A stretch of 64,000 bases of DNA from Syngnathus acus (Eukaryota; Chordata; Actinopteri; Syngnathiformes; Syngnathidae). Numbering within the stretch: the stretch's first letter is position 1; each line of letters opens with the position of its first letter. Of the stretch, positions 10,591 to 20,838 are shown piece after piece. The translations under genes were made by a program, and so were the position numbers. The stretch lies in contig NC_051092.1 in NCBI RefSeq assembly GCF_901709675.1, positions 17,499,128-17,563,127 of the forward strand. Reading direction: 5' to 3'. The notes below the pieces were generated by a model. The model saw nothing but the letters and a program-made list of their open reading frames with translations, was not told the origin of the DNA and searched no databases.

Positions 10591-10608
10591 TGGTGTCAGA
10601 AGTGGGAT
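10591..10608 (+). promoter_or_regulatory. Primer binding site, tRNA-Leu type
   Basis: Directly after the LTR the sequence TGGTGTCAGAAGTGGGAT is complementary to the 3' end of vertebrate tRNA-Leu(CAA) including CCA. This is where minus-strand DNA synthesis would be primed. Confidence 0.8.
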
Positions 10609-10627
10609 CAGCCTTTACCGAACCGAG

Positions 10628-10888
10628 ATGTCCAAGTTTAACCCTCCGTCGGAGTTTAACTTCGCTCGCCCGAGTGAATGGCCGGAGTGGAAGCAGAGAT
10701 TCGCACGCTACAGGCTGGCTACGGAACTGAACGCAGAAAGCGGTGAGGTCCAAGTTTGCTCACTGATTTACGCGATGGGTAGTGAAGCAGAGAAAATCTT
10801 CGCCTCGTTTGAGTTCGCGGGGGAAGACGATAAGAAAGAGTTGTTCTTGGAAAATTTGATGAATACTTTATACCCAGACGAAATATAA
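10628..10888 (+). pseudogene. gypsy gag, 5' part, ending at a frame change
   Basis: The ATG lies 38 bp after the LTR. The frame starts MSKFNPPSEFNFARPSEW and is typical of the gag N-terminus in this gypsy group, with a W-x-x-W-K-x-R-F block. It ends at a TAA at 10886. The expected continuation is visible from about 10858 in the next frame and runs into the large frame at 11029-14454. The frame change falls in a short A-run at 10851-10854, so loss of one base is the simplest explanation. In the family gag forms the virus-like particle. Without the change, gag and pol would form one continuous frame. Confidence 0.85.
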
Positions 10889-13800
10889 TACACGAAAGGG
10901 CGTGCTTCTACCAACGCAACCAACTACAAGGGGAAAAAGCGGAAGCGTACATACGAGTCCTGTATGAATTAGCAGAGAACTGTGACTTTGGGGACAAGAG
11001 GGACGAGCACATTCGTGATAGGCTCGTTGTGGGCATAAGGGACAAGGAGTTGTCGCTGAAACTACAGCTCACAGTAGACCTGACGCTGGCGCATGTTATA
11101 CAGCAGGTACGACAGTCTGAAGAGGTCACCAAGCAAATTAGCATGCAAGCTAGCGGTCTCCCACCGGAGCTCCAGGTCGCAAGTGTTTCCGCAGAAGGAC
11201 GTCGGAAAGGACCACACAAAAAGTCCACACAGCATACTCAAAGAGAGTCCACAAGCTGTGGTAGATGCGGCACACAGCACTATGAAAAGAACAAATGCCC
11301 AGCAGCAAGAAGTGTGTGTAAAAAGTGCAACAAAAAGGGGCACTGGGCTCGTGTATGCCGTACCAAGGTTGTGAACGAACTCAGTGAAGCCACCCAGTAC
11401 CACTTTCTAGGTGAAGTCACTGGCTCAGCAGACCCCGAGAAATGGACCGTCACACTGGACATTGCAGAGATGCCTCTGACCTTCAAAATAGATACAGGAG
11501 CTGATGCAAGCGTCATTGGAGACAAAACATTCAGTCTACTCAATAAAAAGTACAAACTAACCCCTACCACAACACCCTTCTCAGGACCCGGAGGTCCACT
11601 CCAGTGCTTTGGGATGTTCGAGGCAAACACAGAGTACAAAGGAGAAAACTACACCTTTCCAGTGTACGTGATAAAAGCGAACAGCTGCTTGCTCAGTCGC
11701 ACAGAGGCGGTCAGGATGGGTTTGGTGAAAAGAGTAGAGGAAATCAGTGCTGTGTTCGGAACTACTGGATTGTTAAAGACAGAACCAGTAAAGATCCTTC
11801 TCAAAGAAAATGCACAACCATACGCAGTCCACGTGGCCAGAAGAGTCCCACTCCCACTCATGCCACTCGTTAGGAAGGAGTTACAAAGACTAGAAACCGA
11901 AGGCATAGTTGAAAAAGTAACCGAACCTACTGAATGGTGTGCAGCAATGGTGCCGGTCTTAAAGCCCAACAAAGTTGAAGTAAGGTGCTGTGCAGACTTG
12001 AGAAAACTAAACAAGGCCGTAGCACGGGAGAAATATGTGTTGCCGACAATGGAAGAGATAATGCCAAGACTCTCAGGATCCAAACTGTTCACAACCCTGG
12101 ACGCTGCGAGTGGGTTCTACCAGATCCCGCTGCATAAAGACAGTCGCAAACTAACCACCTTCATTACTCCCTTCGGGAGATATGCTTTTTGCAGACTTCC
12201 ATTTGGAATATTGAATGCCCCCGAGATTTTTCAGCGCAAGATGGCAGAGACACTACAGGGGCTGGAAGGTGCAGAGGTGTACATGGACGATATATTGGTC
12301 CACGGAGAGACAGAGGAGGAGCACGACAAACGCTTGGAGCAGGTCCTCAGAGTCATTGAGGAAGCCGGACTGAAACTAAACAAAGGCAAGTGTAAATTCA
12401 GACAGCGGCAGATTAAATTCTTGGGACACATCATTGATGAGAACGGGGTGAGGCCAGACCCAGCAAAGGTTGAGGGGATTGAGAAGTTCACTAAGCCCCA
12501 GAACGTCGCTGAGCTGAGACGATTTATTGGTATGGTCAACTACCTAGCAAAGTTTGTGCCTGAAATGGCGACAGTTGGACAACCACTCTATGAACTTCTA
12601 AAAACCAGTGTGAAATGGCAGTGGGGTCCGGCACAGGAATCCTCCTTTCAGAGACTGAAATCGGCTTTGGCATCTGCACCGGTTCTCACTTTCTATGATG
12701 CCAATAAACCCACAATGGTGTCCGCTGATGCCAGTAGCTATGGGCTCGGAGGAGTCCTACTTCAGCGACATGGTGAAGATTGGAAGCCAATCGCTTATTG
12801 CTCAAGGAGGCTTCGTGATCCTGAAACAAGATACGCACAAATAGAGAAGGAGTGCCTAGCGAGCGTCTGGGCATGTGAGCGCTTTGAGAAATACCTGATC
12901 GGACTAGAGACATTTACATTGGTCACGGACCACAAACCATTGGTGCCTTTGATGAACAATAAGGACTTGGATAATGTCCCACTAAGGTGCCAGAGACTCT
13001 TGATGAGACTGATGCGTTTTAATGCAGAAGCAGTATACGCACCCGGCAAGACATTGGCAGTGGCGGACGCACTGTCAAGAGGGCCCCTTGAACAAACCGG
13101 TGACGAGCAGCTGGAGGAAGACGTGATGGTGCACATCGGAGCGGTCATCAACCACCTCCCAGCAACACCCCACAAGCTGCAGCAGATAAGAGAGCACACC
13201 GACCTAGACCCCCAGCTACAGCTAGTTAAACAGTTTATTCAGATGGGCTGGGCAGATTACGAAAGACAGGTTCCCGAGGCAGTTAAAGATTTTTACAAAG
13301 TAAAGGGGGAGCTGTCTGTGGTAGAGGGGTTGGTGGTCAGGGGAAGCCGGATAGTAATTCCTAGTGTGATGAGATCTGAGATGATAGACAGGATTCACGA
13401 TGGTCACCAAGGTCTAGTGAAGTGTAGAGAGAGGGCCAAACAATCAGTGTGGTGGCCAGGGATCTCAAAATGCATAAACAACAAAGGTACTGAGTGTGAT
13501 TTCTGCACTGCAACTAGGCACACACAGAATAAAGAGCCACTCATCTCAACAGTATTGCCAGACAGACCATGGCAAAAGATAGGGGTGGATTTATGTGAAT
13601 ATAACAAGCAAACTTACTTGGTAGCTTCTGATTATTATTCTCGCTATCTAGAGATTCTGAACTTGCCCACAACCACAACCACTCAGGTTATAAGTAAGCT
13701 AGCTGCTACTTTTGCCAGGTTTGGGGTTCCAGAGGAGCTTGTTAGTGATAATGGGCCTCAGTTTACTTCCGAAGAGTTCAGGAGGTTCAGCAGAGAGTTG

Positions 13801-14454
13801 GATTTTATCCACACCACATCTAGCCCGCATTATGCTCAAAGTAATGGTCATGCAGAAAGGGCAGTGCAGATAGCAAAAGGGATTCTTAAGCAGGAAAAAC
13901 CCCTTTTAGCTCTTATGGTTTATAGGAGCACTCCCACTACTTCTACAGGCTTTAGCCCAGCGGAGCTGCTGATGGGCCGCAAGATCAGAACCACGCTGCC
14001 CATCCTGTCTGCTAACCTGGATCCAAGGTGGCCCAACAGGGAGGAGACGCGCTCTGCAGATGCTGCGGCCAAACAGAAGCAAGCATTTTATTATGACCGC
14101 AGGAATGGTGTCCGACACTTACCTCCACTGAGGTCTGGAGACAAGATCCTGATGAAACTGGACAATGAAAAACAATGGGCTACTCCAGGAATGGTACAAG
14201 GTAACAGTTCTGCACCCAGGTCTTATGTCGTGACGACAGCCCAAGGAGGTTGTTTTAGACAGAACCGCCACCACTTATTGAAAGTGCCTGCTGCTCCCTT
14301 ACTTCCAGCTATCAGCGGGGCCCCGCAAGATCTTTCGCCCAAGAGTGGGGACGACGACATTATTACAACCTCTGAGACATCACCAATGACTGAGACAGTT
14401 ACAATCACTCGCTCAGGTCGAGTGAGTAAGCCTCCACCAAAGTTAGATCTGTAG
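10858..14454 (+). CDS. gypsy Gag-Pol polyprotein (nucleocapsid, protease, RT, RNase H, integrase)
   Basis: The first ATG in this frame is at 11029, but gag similarity extends upstream to about 10858. Counting from 11029, a zinc-knuckle pair lies at residues 77-110, the second being CKKCNKKGHWARVC. Protease has DTGADASVIG at 155. RT runs from about 270 to 470 with TLDAASGFYQIPL and the catalytic YMDDIL at 418. RNase H has SADASSYGLGG with its Asp at about 567. Integrase has a zinc site (H790, H793, C823, C826) and catalytic residues D854, D907 (SDNGPQF) and E943. All key residues are present. The protein should be competent apart from the upstream gag lesion. The gene ends at TAG, 14452-14454; no env follows. 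Confidence 0.95.
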   Translation, partial: DEYFIPRRNIIHERACFYQRNQLQGEKAEAYIRVLYELAENCDFGDKRDEHIRDRLVVGIRDKELSLKLQLTVDLTLAHVIQQVRQSEEVTKQISMQASGLPPELQVASVSAEGRRKGPHKKSTQHTQRESTSCGRCGTQHYEKNKCPAARSVCKKCNKKGHWARVCRTKVVNELSEATQYHFLGEVTGSADPEKWTVTLDIAEMPLTFKIDTGADASVIGDKTFSLLNKKYKLTPTTTPFSGPGGPLQCFGMFEANTEYKGENYTFPVYVIKANSCLLSRTEAVRMGLVKRVEEISAVFGTTGLLKTEPVKILLKENAQPYAVHVARRVPLPLMPLVRKELQRLETEGIVEKVTEPTEWCAAMVPVLKPNKVEVRCCADLRKLNKAVAREKYVLPTMEEIMPRLSGSKLFTTLDAASGFYQIPLHKDSRKLTTFITPFGRYAFCRLPFGILNAPEIFQRKMAETLQGLEGAEVYMDDILVHGETEEEHDKRLEQVLRVIEEAGLKLNKGKCKFRQRQIKFLGHIIDENGVRPDPAKVEGIEKFTKPQNVAELRRFIGMVNYLAKFVPEMATVGQPLYELLKTSVKWQWGPAQESSFQRLKSALASAPVLTFYDANKPTMVSADASSYGLGGVLLQRHGEDWKPIAYCSRRLRDPETRYAQIEKECLASVWACERFEKYLIGLETFTLVTDHKPLVPLMNNKDLDNVPLRCQRLLMRLMRFNAEAVYAPGKTLAVADALSRGPLEQTGDEQLEEDVMVHIGAVINHLPATPHKLQQIREHTDLDPQLQLVKQFIQMGWADYERQVPEAVKDFYKVKGELSVVEGLVVRGSRIVIPSVMRSEMIDRIHDGHQGLVKCRERAKQSVWWPGISKCINNKGTECDFCTATRHTQNKEPLISTVLPDRPWQKIGVDLCEYNKQTYLVASDYYSRYLEILNLPTTTTTQVISKLAATFARFGVPEELVSDNGPQFTSEEFRRFSRELDFIHTTSSPHYAQSNGHAERAVQIAKGILKQEKPLLALMVYRSTPTTSTGFSPAELLMGRKIRTTLPILSANLDPRWPNREETRSADAAAKQKQAFYYDRRNGVRHLPPLRSGDKILMKLDNEKQWATPGMVQGNSSAPRSYVVTTAQGGCFRQNRHHLLKVPAAPLLPAISGAPQDLSPKSGDDDIITTSETSPMTETVTITRSGRVSKPPPKLDL

Positions 14455-14681
14455 TTAGAAAAGAGAGAAAACAAGTTAAAGTTATGCTGTGTTCAAATAA
14501 GCTATTTGATGCGGTGTTAAGATACTGTTATTTGTGTTATATAACTTAGTTGCGGAAAGCTTTCATATGGGAAAACAAGAGCTGGGTATGCTATAGTAAT
14601 AATAACAATGTTCTGTTGTTACAAGTTATAACCACTTGGCGGAGCCAAGGATAGACTCTGTTTTTCAAAAAGAGGGGAAGA
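14455..14681 (+). other. gypsy 3' untranslated region and polypurine tract
   Basis: Non-coding. The purine run AAAAAGAGGGGAAGA at 14667-14681 abuts the 3' LTR and would prime plus-strand synthesis. Confidence 0.85.
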
Positions 14682-14860
14682 TGTAATGAATGAACGAATA
14701 TTGTGATTTCCCACACTAGCTGGTCTTTGAACGGCCCATACTCTATCGCGAGAGCTTAAGTGTGTTTCTGGAGTTGGTACTCGGGAGTTGAAGAATAAAG
14801 AACAACCAGTTTTCTGTTCAGCATACGGCGTGGCCTGTTTTATGTCAGGACGACATTACA
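14682..14860 (+). repeat. 3' LTR of the gypsy element
   Basis: 179 bp, identical to the 5' LTR except for C at 14845. Followed by the ATAGT duplication. Confidence 0.95.
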
Positions 14861-14948
14861 ATAGTAATGGCCTGTGAGAAGATATTGGGTTGCACAGCAA
14901 AGCACTTTGTCTGACCTGTACTCCAGGACAGGTGAGGAGAAAGGCATG

Positions 14949-15661
14949 TACCGTATTTTCCGGACTATAAGGCGGACCTAAAAACCTCAAATCTTCTCAA
15001 AAGCCGACAGTGCGCCTTATGGTCAGATGCGCCTTATATATGGACCAAAAGCCGGCCCGCGGGCCAAATCTAATTTTAAACTGGCATTGCGTCATAAAAT
15101 CAATCATAAGTGGCCCGCTGAAGACTATGAATCATGAGTCAAAAAGACTATGGATCAATATTTTGTGATTATAAAGTAATTTGTTGCGTCTGAAGTTGAA
15201 ATAAAAAAGATAAAATGGAGAATGATTTGATTTGGATTAAAAATCTGACATGATGCAACCTGGCCTGTTTACTGCAGTCACAAACACCAATATCACCCTT
15301 CTTATTCATACAATAATAACAACAATAAAACAAACTTAATATATCTAATAAAAAATGCATTCAACTTTCATAAAATTGTTAATTTGTTATTATTTTAATC
15401 TTTAACTTTTAAAGTTTACTGATCTATCTGACTGTTTTGTTTTGTACTTATTAAAGTAAGCTTTACATGTTTATTTTGTGTGTTAACATTATTGATATAT
15501 TGTTGTTGTTTTCACTATTTCAAGTTATTATATTGTGGTTGCATTAATGGTGTGCCTTATAGTCCGGTGCGCCTTATATATGGACAAAGTTTTAAAAATG
15601 GGCCATTTATTGAAGGTGCGCCTTATAGTCCGGTACGCCTTATAGTCCGGAAAATACGGTA
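14949..15661. mobile_element. MITE with CCGGACTATAAGGCG ends
   Basis: Left end TACCGTATTTTCCGGACTAT, right end ATAGTCCGGAAAATACGGTA: perfect inverted ends with TA borders. Copies of GTGCGCCTTATA are repeated inside each end. A fragment with GGCCCGCGGGCCAAATC at about 15055 recalls the hAT ends at 56094. The interior is AT-rich and non-coding. Confidence 0.85.
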
Positions 15662-16409
15662 ATATAATGTCGAACTCTGCTCATCCTATTTTTGATGTAG
15701 GAGTTGTTGCGAAATTGGGGGTAATTAAATCATTAATTATCATTTAGTTAATTAAATAATAATTTAATGGTGTTGGAATTTTACTGCCTGCAGTACACTC
15801 AACTTCCACTTTTTTTTCTTAAAGTTCAAAAAGGCTTAAACAGACAAAAAACTGAAATCAATCATGAAGTAGAAGGTAGCTACAGTTAAAAAAGTTTAGT
15901 TCATCTTCAATAACTTAGAGGGAAGAGTAGGAGATGGCAGGAAAAGTTGGATAAAATTGAAAAATGGAACAACAGAGAAAAGGCTGGTCTTGCGTAGCAC
16001 ATCGTCATGGATAGCCTTCTAGCAGTGCTGGCCTGATGTTTCACACATGACTGTTGCAGTGTCCTGCCCTGTGTGAGCAACGGAAAGGTTCTGGCATGCC
16101 CAGGCCACATGAGTCGGACGTCGTATGAGGAGCACTCACTCTCCTACTCTCAGCAGACCAGCGTCAACGTGCAGGCCAAAACAACAAACATAGTTCTCAG
16201 AACAAAAAGAGAAAGAGAGCACGTGGCAGCTTGGTCTTAGCAATTCCATAGGCCAAGGCAGAAACGTCACAGAGCGGGAATTTCAAAGAACGAAGTTTCA
16301 AGTGGTCTCAGCCAAGAAAGAGAGACAGGAAGTGGCGTCAGCTCATACTGCAGGCCCCAATGCCTGGCCCGTTCACGTGGAGACTGGGGGGTGCGGTGGG
16401 GTGTTAATA
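15662..16409. other. No recognisable gene
   Basis: AT-rich to about 15900, then mixed sequence. No frame or element ends recognised. An (AAT)n run at about 16405-16422 marks the start of the satellite-like block. Confidence 0.4.
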
Positions 16410-16964
16410 ATAATAATAATAACTAGAAAATGCAATTTCTGGAGAAATTGCGTGTGAAGGCGAAGACTTTGAATAACTTCTTGGGGAATGATGCCGAATG
16501 ATGTTGAAACGAGTGGAATTACTTGAGAAATGTGGAAAATAGAAGTGTTTTGTAAAAATGTGTAATTTTTGGTAAGTGTGAATTTGTGGAATACGTAGGA
16601 AAATGATGAACAGTTGAAAGTTTGAACGGGTTGAATCGGTTGAAAAATGTAGTAATTAGAGTTGAAAACTGAATTTTTGGAGAATTTGGCATGCATTTTA
16701 AAATGAAAAATTTTGAACTTTTGGTAAGTGGAAAGTTGTGGAATAGGTAGGAAAAAGATAAACAGTTGAAAATTGGAACGGGCTGAATCGGTTAGTGCAA
16801 ATGTTGAATGCCTCATAGAGAATGAATGGGAATTTTTTTTAAAAATGGAACCAAACATTTTTGAAATTTGGAACAAAACGAAAACTACAGGTTCAAGAGG
16901 TTCACTTTGGAGTTCAAAAATTGAAACCGGTTGAATCGGGTAAAAATTGTAAAAGTTAGAGCAT

Positions 16965-17345
16965 ATGTTATATTTGGGTCACTTCTGGTATCATTTAGGG
17001 CACTTCTTGTAGTAATAAGGTCACTTCCGGTTTATTTGGGTCACTTCCGGTTTAATTATGTGCACTTCCGGTTTAGCTGAGGTCACTTCCGGTTTAAAAT
17101 GTCATTTCCGGTTTATTTGGGCCACTTCCGGTTTGATTTGGGTCACTTTCGGTTTGATTTGGGTCACTTTCGGTTTGATTTGGGTCACTTCCGGTTCACT
17201 TCCTGTTAAAATTGGGCCAATTCAGGTTCACTTCCTGGTCATATTGGGTCACTTCCTGTTCATTTTGCGGCCCTTCCTGTTTGTTTTGGGGCACTTCCGG
17301 TTCTTTTTGTGTTCATTTTGCGGCACTTCTGGGTCAATCCAAGTT
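16965..17345. repeat. Minisatellite 1, CACTTCCGG units
   Basis: Degenerate tandem repeats of about 18-21 bp on the pattern GGTCACTTCCGGTTTATTTG. By eye there are 7 exact CACTTCCGG words; others are CACTTTCGG or CACTTCCTG. Confidence 0.85.
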
Positions 17346-18954
17346 GGCCGCCACACTGTTGAAGTGGGGGTGAAGGGGTGAATTTGGTAAGCATAGTGGA
17401 AGTGGGGGTGAAGGGGGTGAATATGGTAAGCATAAGGTGAACAAAGTGAATAAAGTTGTAATAGGTTGAATCGGTTGAAAAATGTAGAAATTAGAATGGA
17501 AAAACCACATTTTGGAGAATTTGCGTGAATTTCAAATTTGAAATTTTGGAATTTTTCGTAAATGTGAAGTTGTGTAATAGGTAGGCAAAAGATGAACAGT
17601 TGAAAGTTGGAACGAGTTGAATCGGTTGAAAAATGTAGAAATTAAAAGTGAAAAATGAAATTTTGTGAAATTGTGCGAAATTTTGTGCAAATTTCAAACG
17701 TGAAAATGTGAAATTTATGAATTTGGCAATTTTGGGAATGTCCACAATGTGATTTGAATGTGCTGAATGATGTGAATTTCAAACTGGAAGGATGTAAATG
17801 CTTTGGAATGGGTTGAATCGGTTGAAAAATGTAGAAACAGTCAGTGAAAAAGGAAATTTTGTGAAGTTTTGCGCAAATTTTAAACGGGAAAATGTGGAAT
17901 TTTTGGTAAGTGGGAAGGTGTGGAATAGGTAGGCAAAAGATGAACAATTGAAAGTTGGAACGAGTTGAATCGGTTGAAGTATGTAGAAATTAGAAGTGAA
18001 AAACGAAATCTTGTGAAATTTTGTGCAAATTTTAAACGTGAAAACGTGAATCTTTTTAATTTGGCAAGTTTGGGAATGTCCCCAATGTGATTTGAATGTG
18101 TTGAATTATGTGAATTTCAAACTGGAACAACAAAAATGTGAAATGTTGAATCTGCCATTCAGAATGAATGGGGAAAAATTTGCCGGAAATTTGTGAATTT
18201 TGTGAAAACGGAAAATTTTTTGAATGGAAAAAATTTAAGCAACGGTGTCATAAATATTTGGAATAAGTGAAAAGTGGAACGGAGTGAATCGGTTGAAGTA
18301 TGTGGAAGTAGTTAAGCGTAAAATAGTGGGCAGAATAAGTAGAATAATAACTAGAATTTGCAATTCCTGAAGAAATTGCGTGTGAATGTGAAGAAGTTGA
18401 ATAAATACTTGGGGAATGCTGCAGAATGATGTTGAAACGAGTTGAATCGGTTGAAAAATGTCGAAAATAGAAGGGAAAAAGGAAATTTTGGAAAATTGGG
18501 TGTGAATTTCAAAATTGAAAATGTGGAATTTTTGGTAAGTGGGAAGGTGTGGAATAGGTAGGAAAATAATGAACAGTTGAAAGTTGGAATGGGTTGAATC
18601 AGTTGAAAAATGTAGAAATTAGAGTAGAAAACAAAATTGTAGAGAATTTGGTTAAATTTCAAATTTGAAAATTTGGAATTTTTGGTAAGTGGGATTTTGT
18701 GGAATAGGTAGGCAAAAGATGAACAGTTGAAAGTTGGAACGGGTTGAATCGGTTAAAAAATGTAGAAGTTAGAGCAAATGTTGAATCCCCATAGAGAATG
18801 AATGGGAATTAAAAAAAAAAGCAGTTCCGCCAAAAATTAATGAAATTTGGAACGAAACGAAATATACGGCTTCAGGAGGTTCACTTTTGTGGTTAAAATG
18901 TTGAAATGGGTTTAATCGGACAAAGATTGCAAAAGTTAGCGCAAATGTAGCTAT

Positions 18955-19310
18955 TTGGGGCACTTCGTGTTGAAATAAGGTCACTTCCGGTTTGATTTGG
19001 GTCCCTTCCGGTTTAATATAGGTCACTTCCGGTATAGCTGAGGTCACTTCCGGTTTATTTGGGGTCACTTCCGGTTTATTTGGATCACTTCCGGTTTGAT
19101 TAGGGGCACATGCAGTTTAGCTGGGGTCGCTTCCGGTTTATTTGGGGTCACTTCCGGTTTAAAAAGGTCACTTCCGGTTTATTTGGGTCACTTCCGGTTT
19201 TATTTAGGGCACTTCCGGTCTGATTTGTGGCACTTCCGGTTTGATCTGGGGCACTTCCGGTTAGATCTGGGTTCATTGGGGGCACTTCAGGGTCAATCCA
19301 AGATGGCCGC
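18955..19310. repeat. Minisatellite 2, CACTTCCGG units
   Basis: Same unit as the array at 16965-17345, more regular, with 11 exact CACTTCCGG words by my count. Ends in the conserved CAATCCAAGATGGCCGCC. Confidence 0.85.
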
Positions 19311-19320
19311 CACACTGGAA

Positions 19321-19663
19321 GTGGGGGTCAAGGTTCTGTTCTGTAACTGTTGTGTTGTACAAATTAGTTCCCTAACTATTTTGAGTTATTAGCTAATAAA
19401 GAAAAAATACAAAATTTTTCTGTTTTTATAAATTTGTTTGAAAACTTGATGTTTGGTGATTTTTTTTCATAAGACTTCCTTTCAGTTTTTTCAATATTGA
19501 TGATGGTGACAAGTCTTTCCTTTAGCTTGAAATGTATTTGAGAATTAGGCCATCCAGTTAAGATTAATGTTATGTTGTTGAAATTGGTTGTTGCTTGGTT
19601 GTTAAAATCTGGATGAAGGATATTTTATTTTACTTTTCATTTATTTATTTCATTTATTTTTCA
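19321..19663. other. No recognisable gene
   Basis: AT-rich, with no element ends recognised. Confidence 0.4.
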
Positions 19664-19965
19664 GTTCCCCCTGAGGGATTGCCACCTTATTGTGGTCAGG
19701 GGGTTTGCGTGCCTCAGTGACCCTAAGAGCTATACCAGCAGAAGCTTTAGTCTTCAGGTGGGACACCCAAGCTGGACAGGTCTTAGTGTAGAGGCCTGAC
19801 AGAGTGCAATCCACTTCTCCAGGTTGAGATCTAGACACAGCTAACAACTGCCGTGAAGAAAACACTAACAGTGTTAAAAATGTGTAAAAAAAAAATTTAA
19901 AAAAAGAACATGCCCCCTTCAATTTCTGACTACCCCCTCTTATGTGCATTCCTAGAACCGGCCCT
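19664..19965. repeat. Dispersed repeat, copy 1 (RTE 5'-like)
   Basis: Closely matches 31187-31483: both contain GATTGCCACCTTATTGTGG, GGTTTGCGTGCCTCAGTGAC and end TTCCTAGAACCGGCCCT. The first 60 bases resemble the 5' region of the RTE LINE at 39927 (AGTTTGCGTG and CCTA(A/G)GAGC). The CCGGCCCT end may be the terminus of a DNA element. Confidence 0.6.
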
Positions 19966-20316
19966 GTTAGCATATAGACGTCTATTAGACATCAAAATGC
20001 TCGCAGGGACCTCAGAACAAGTATAAAAGAGGGACCTGTCAAGCTATCAAAATGAGGAATTTAGACAAAAGCGTCACTGTTCCACTTATATAGACCACAA
20101 CTGAATGACTAAAACATAAAACAGAAGAATTTATTCATGTGATACGTCATCTTTAAGTGCATTGAGTTCAAATGTTTGTTTTCCTTTTTTAAATATGACT
20201 GACTCACGAGGGTGTCAGCAAACAGAAGCTGTTGAGGGAGTTGAAGGTGTAAGTTTCAGAGTCAAATCACATTTTATGGTACATTATCGATCGATCGATC
20301 AATCAATCATTTGCCG
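19966..20316. other. No recognisable gene
   Basis: AT-rich spacer. GATCGATCGATCAATCAATC lies at about 20289-20308, just before the LINE tail. Confidence 0.4.
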
Positions 20317-20636
20317 AGTTTGAGCATGCCAAACAAGGAATTTGACTCCGGTAAATCTCGTTCTCTGTACAACATCTAGGTAGCTAACAACATTCAGGAC
20401 GACATGTGCAAAAATTGACAATTATTCTCAGACATCCCCTGATCTTAAACTCCCAGGAGTGCAAGGAAAAACTCAAAACTCCTACTAGGGGAAATGAGAA
20501 GCCTTGACAAGAGACCACAGATGGGAGGATCCCTCTTCCAGGATGACCAGGCTACAATGGATGGACACATAGTACACATAATATGGACAATCCAAAAGTA
20601 AAGCATCAAGAGCAGGATGTTATGGCACAGCAGGGA
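20317..20636 (-). mobile_element. 3' tail of a LINE of family A, 5'-truncated
   Basis: Matches the tail of the LINE at 1384-2912 (GAGCATGCCAAACAAGGAAT and AGAGCAGGATGTTATGGCAC). No coding part remains, so it is a severely 5'-truncated insertion. Confidence 0.8.
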
Positions 20637-20644
20637 GGTGCGGT

Positions 20645-20838
20645 CAGAGGAGGCTACGCCTCCCCTGCGATCATGAAAAGGGGAAAAACATATTCAATTG
20701 TTTTTATTATAAAGTCATTTTCCTTTTAATTTCAACAATTTTGTATCATTTTGAACCAAAATCGCTGAATTTTTATAGTTATTTTAAAACCGAAGACGAT
20801 TCGCTCGGAGGAACCAATGTCCTGTCTAGCCTCCTCTG
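20645..20838. mobile_element. Small MITE with CAGAGGAGGCT ends
   Basis: Inverted 11-bp ends, CAGAGGAGGCT and AGCCTCCTCTG, 194 bp apart. No duplication was found. The interior is AT-rich. Confidence 0.5.

Larger units (their letters stand above)
10412..14860 (+). mobile_element. Ty3/gypsy retrotransposon, nearly intact
   Basis: A complete LTR element of 4449 bp: LTRs at 10412-10590 and 14682-14860, primer site, gag, pol and polypurine tract. The 5-bp duplication ATAGT flanks it at 10407-10411 and 14861-14865. The two 179-bp LTRs differ at one base by my reading (T at 10575, C at 14845). This implies a recent insertion. The only coding lesion noticed is a frame change in gag near 10850. The parent clade within Ty3/gypsy is not settled. 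Confidence 0.96.
16410..19320. repeat. AT-rich satellite-like block in two large copies
   Basis: The block is built from degenerate copies of a unit with GTTGAATCGGTTGAAAAATG (near 16630, 17465, 17615, 17812, 17965, 18445, 18598 and 18740), spaced roughly 150-300 bp. Two long copies start AATAATAACTAGAA (about 16416 and 18345), each ending with a minisatellite and then GGTCAATCCAAG(A/T)TGGCCGCC. Long minus-strand frames here are Phe-rich and repeat-derived, not coding. I do not recognise the family. Confidence 0.75.

Noticed and set aside
17491-18662. Several minus-strand frames rich in Phe, Asn and Pro
   Set aside because: They follow the repeat units of the satellite-like block and repeat the same peptides; no start context or domain.
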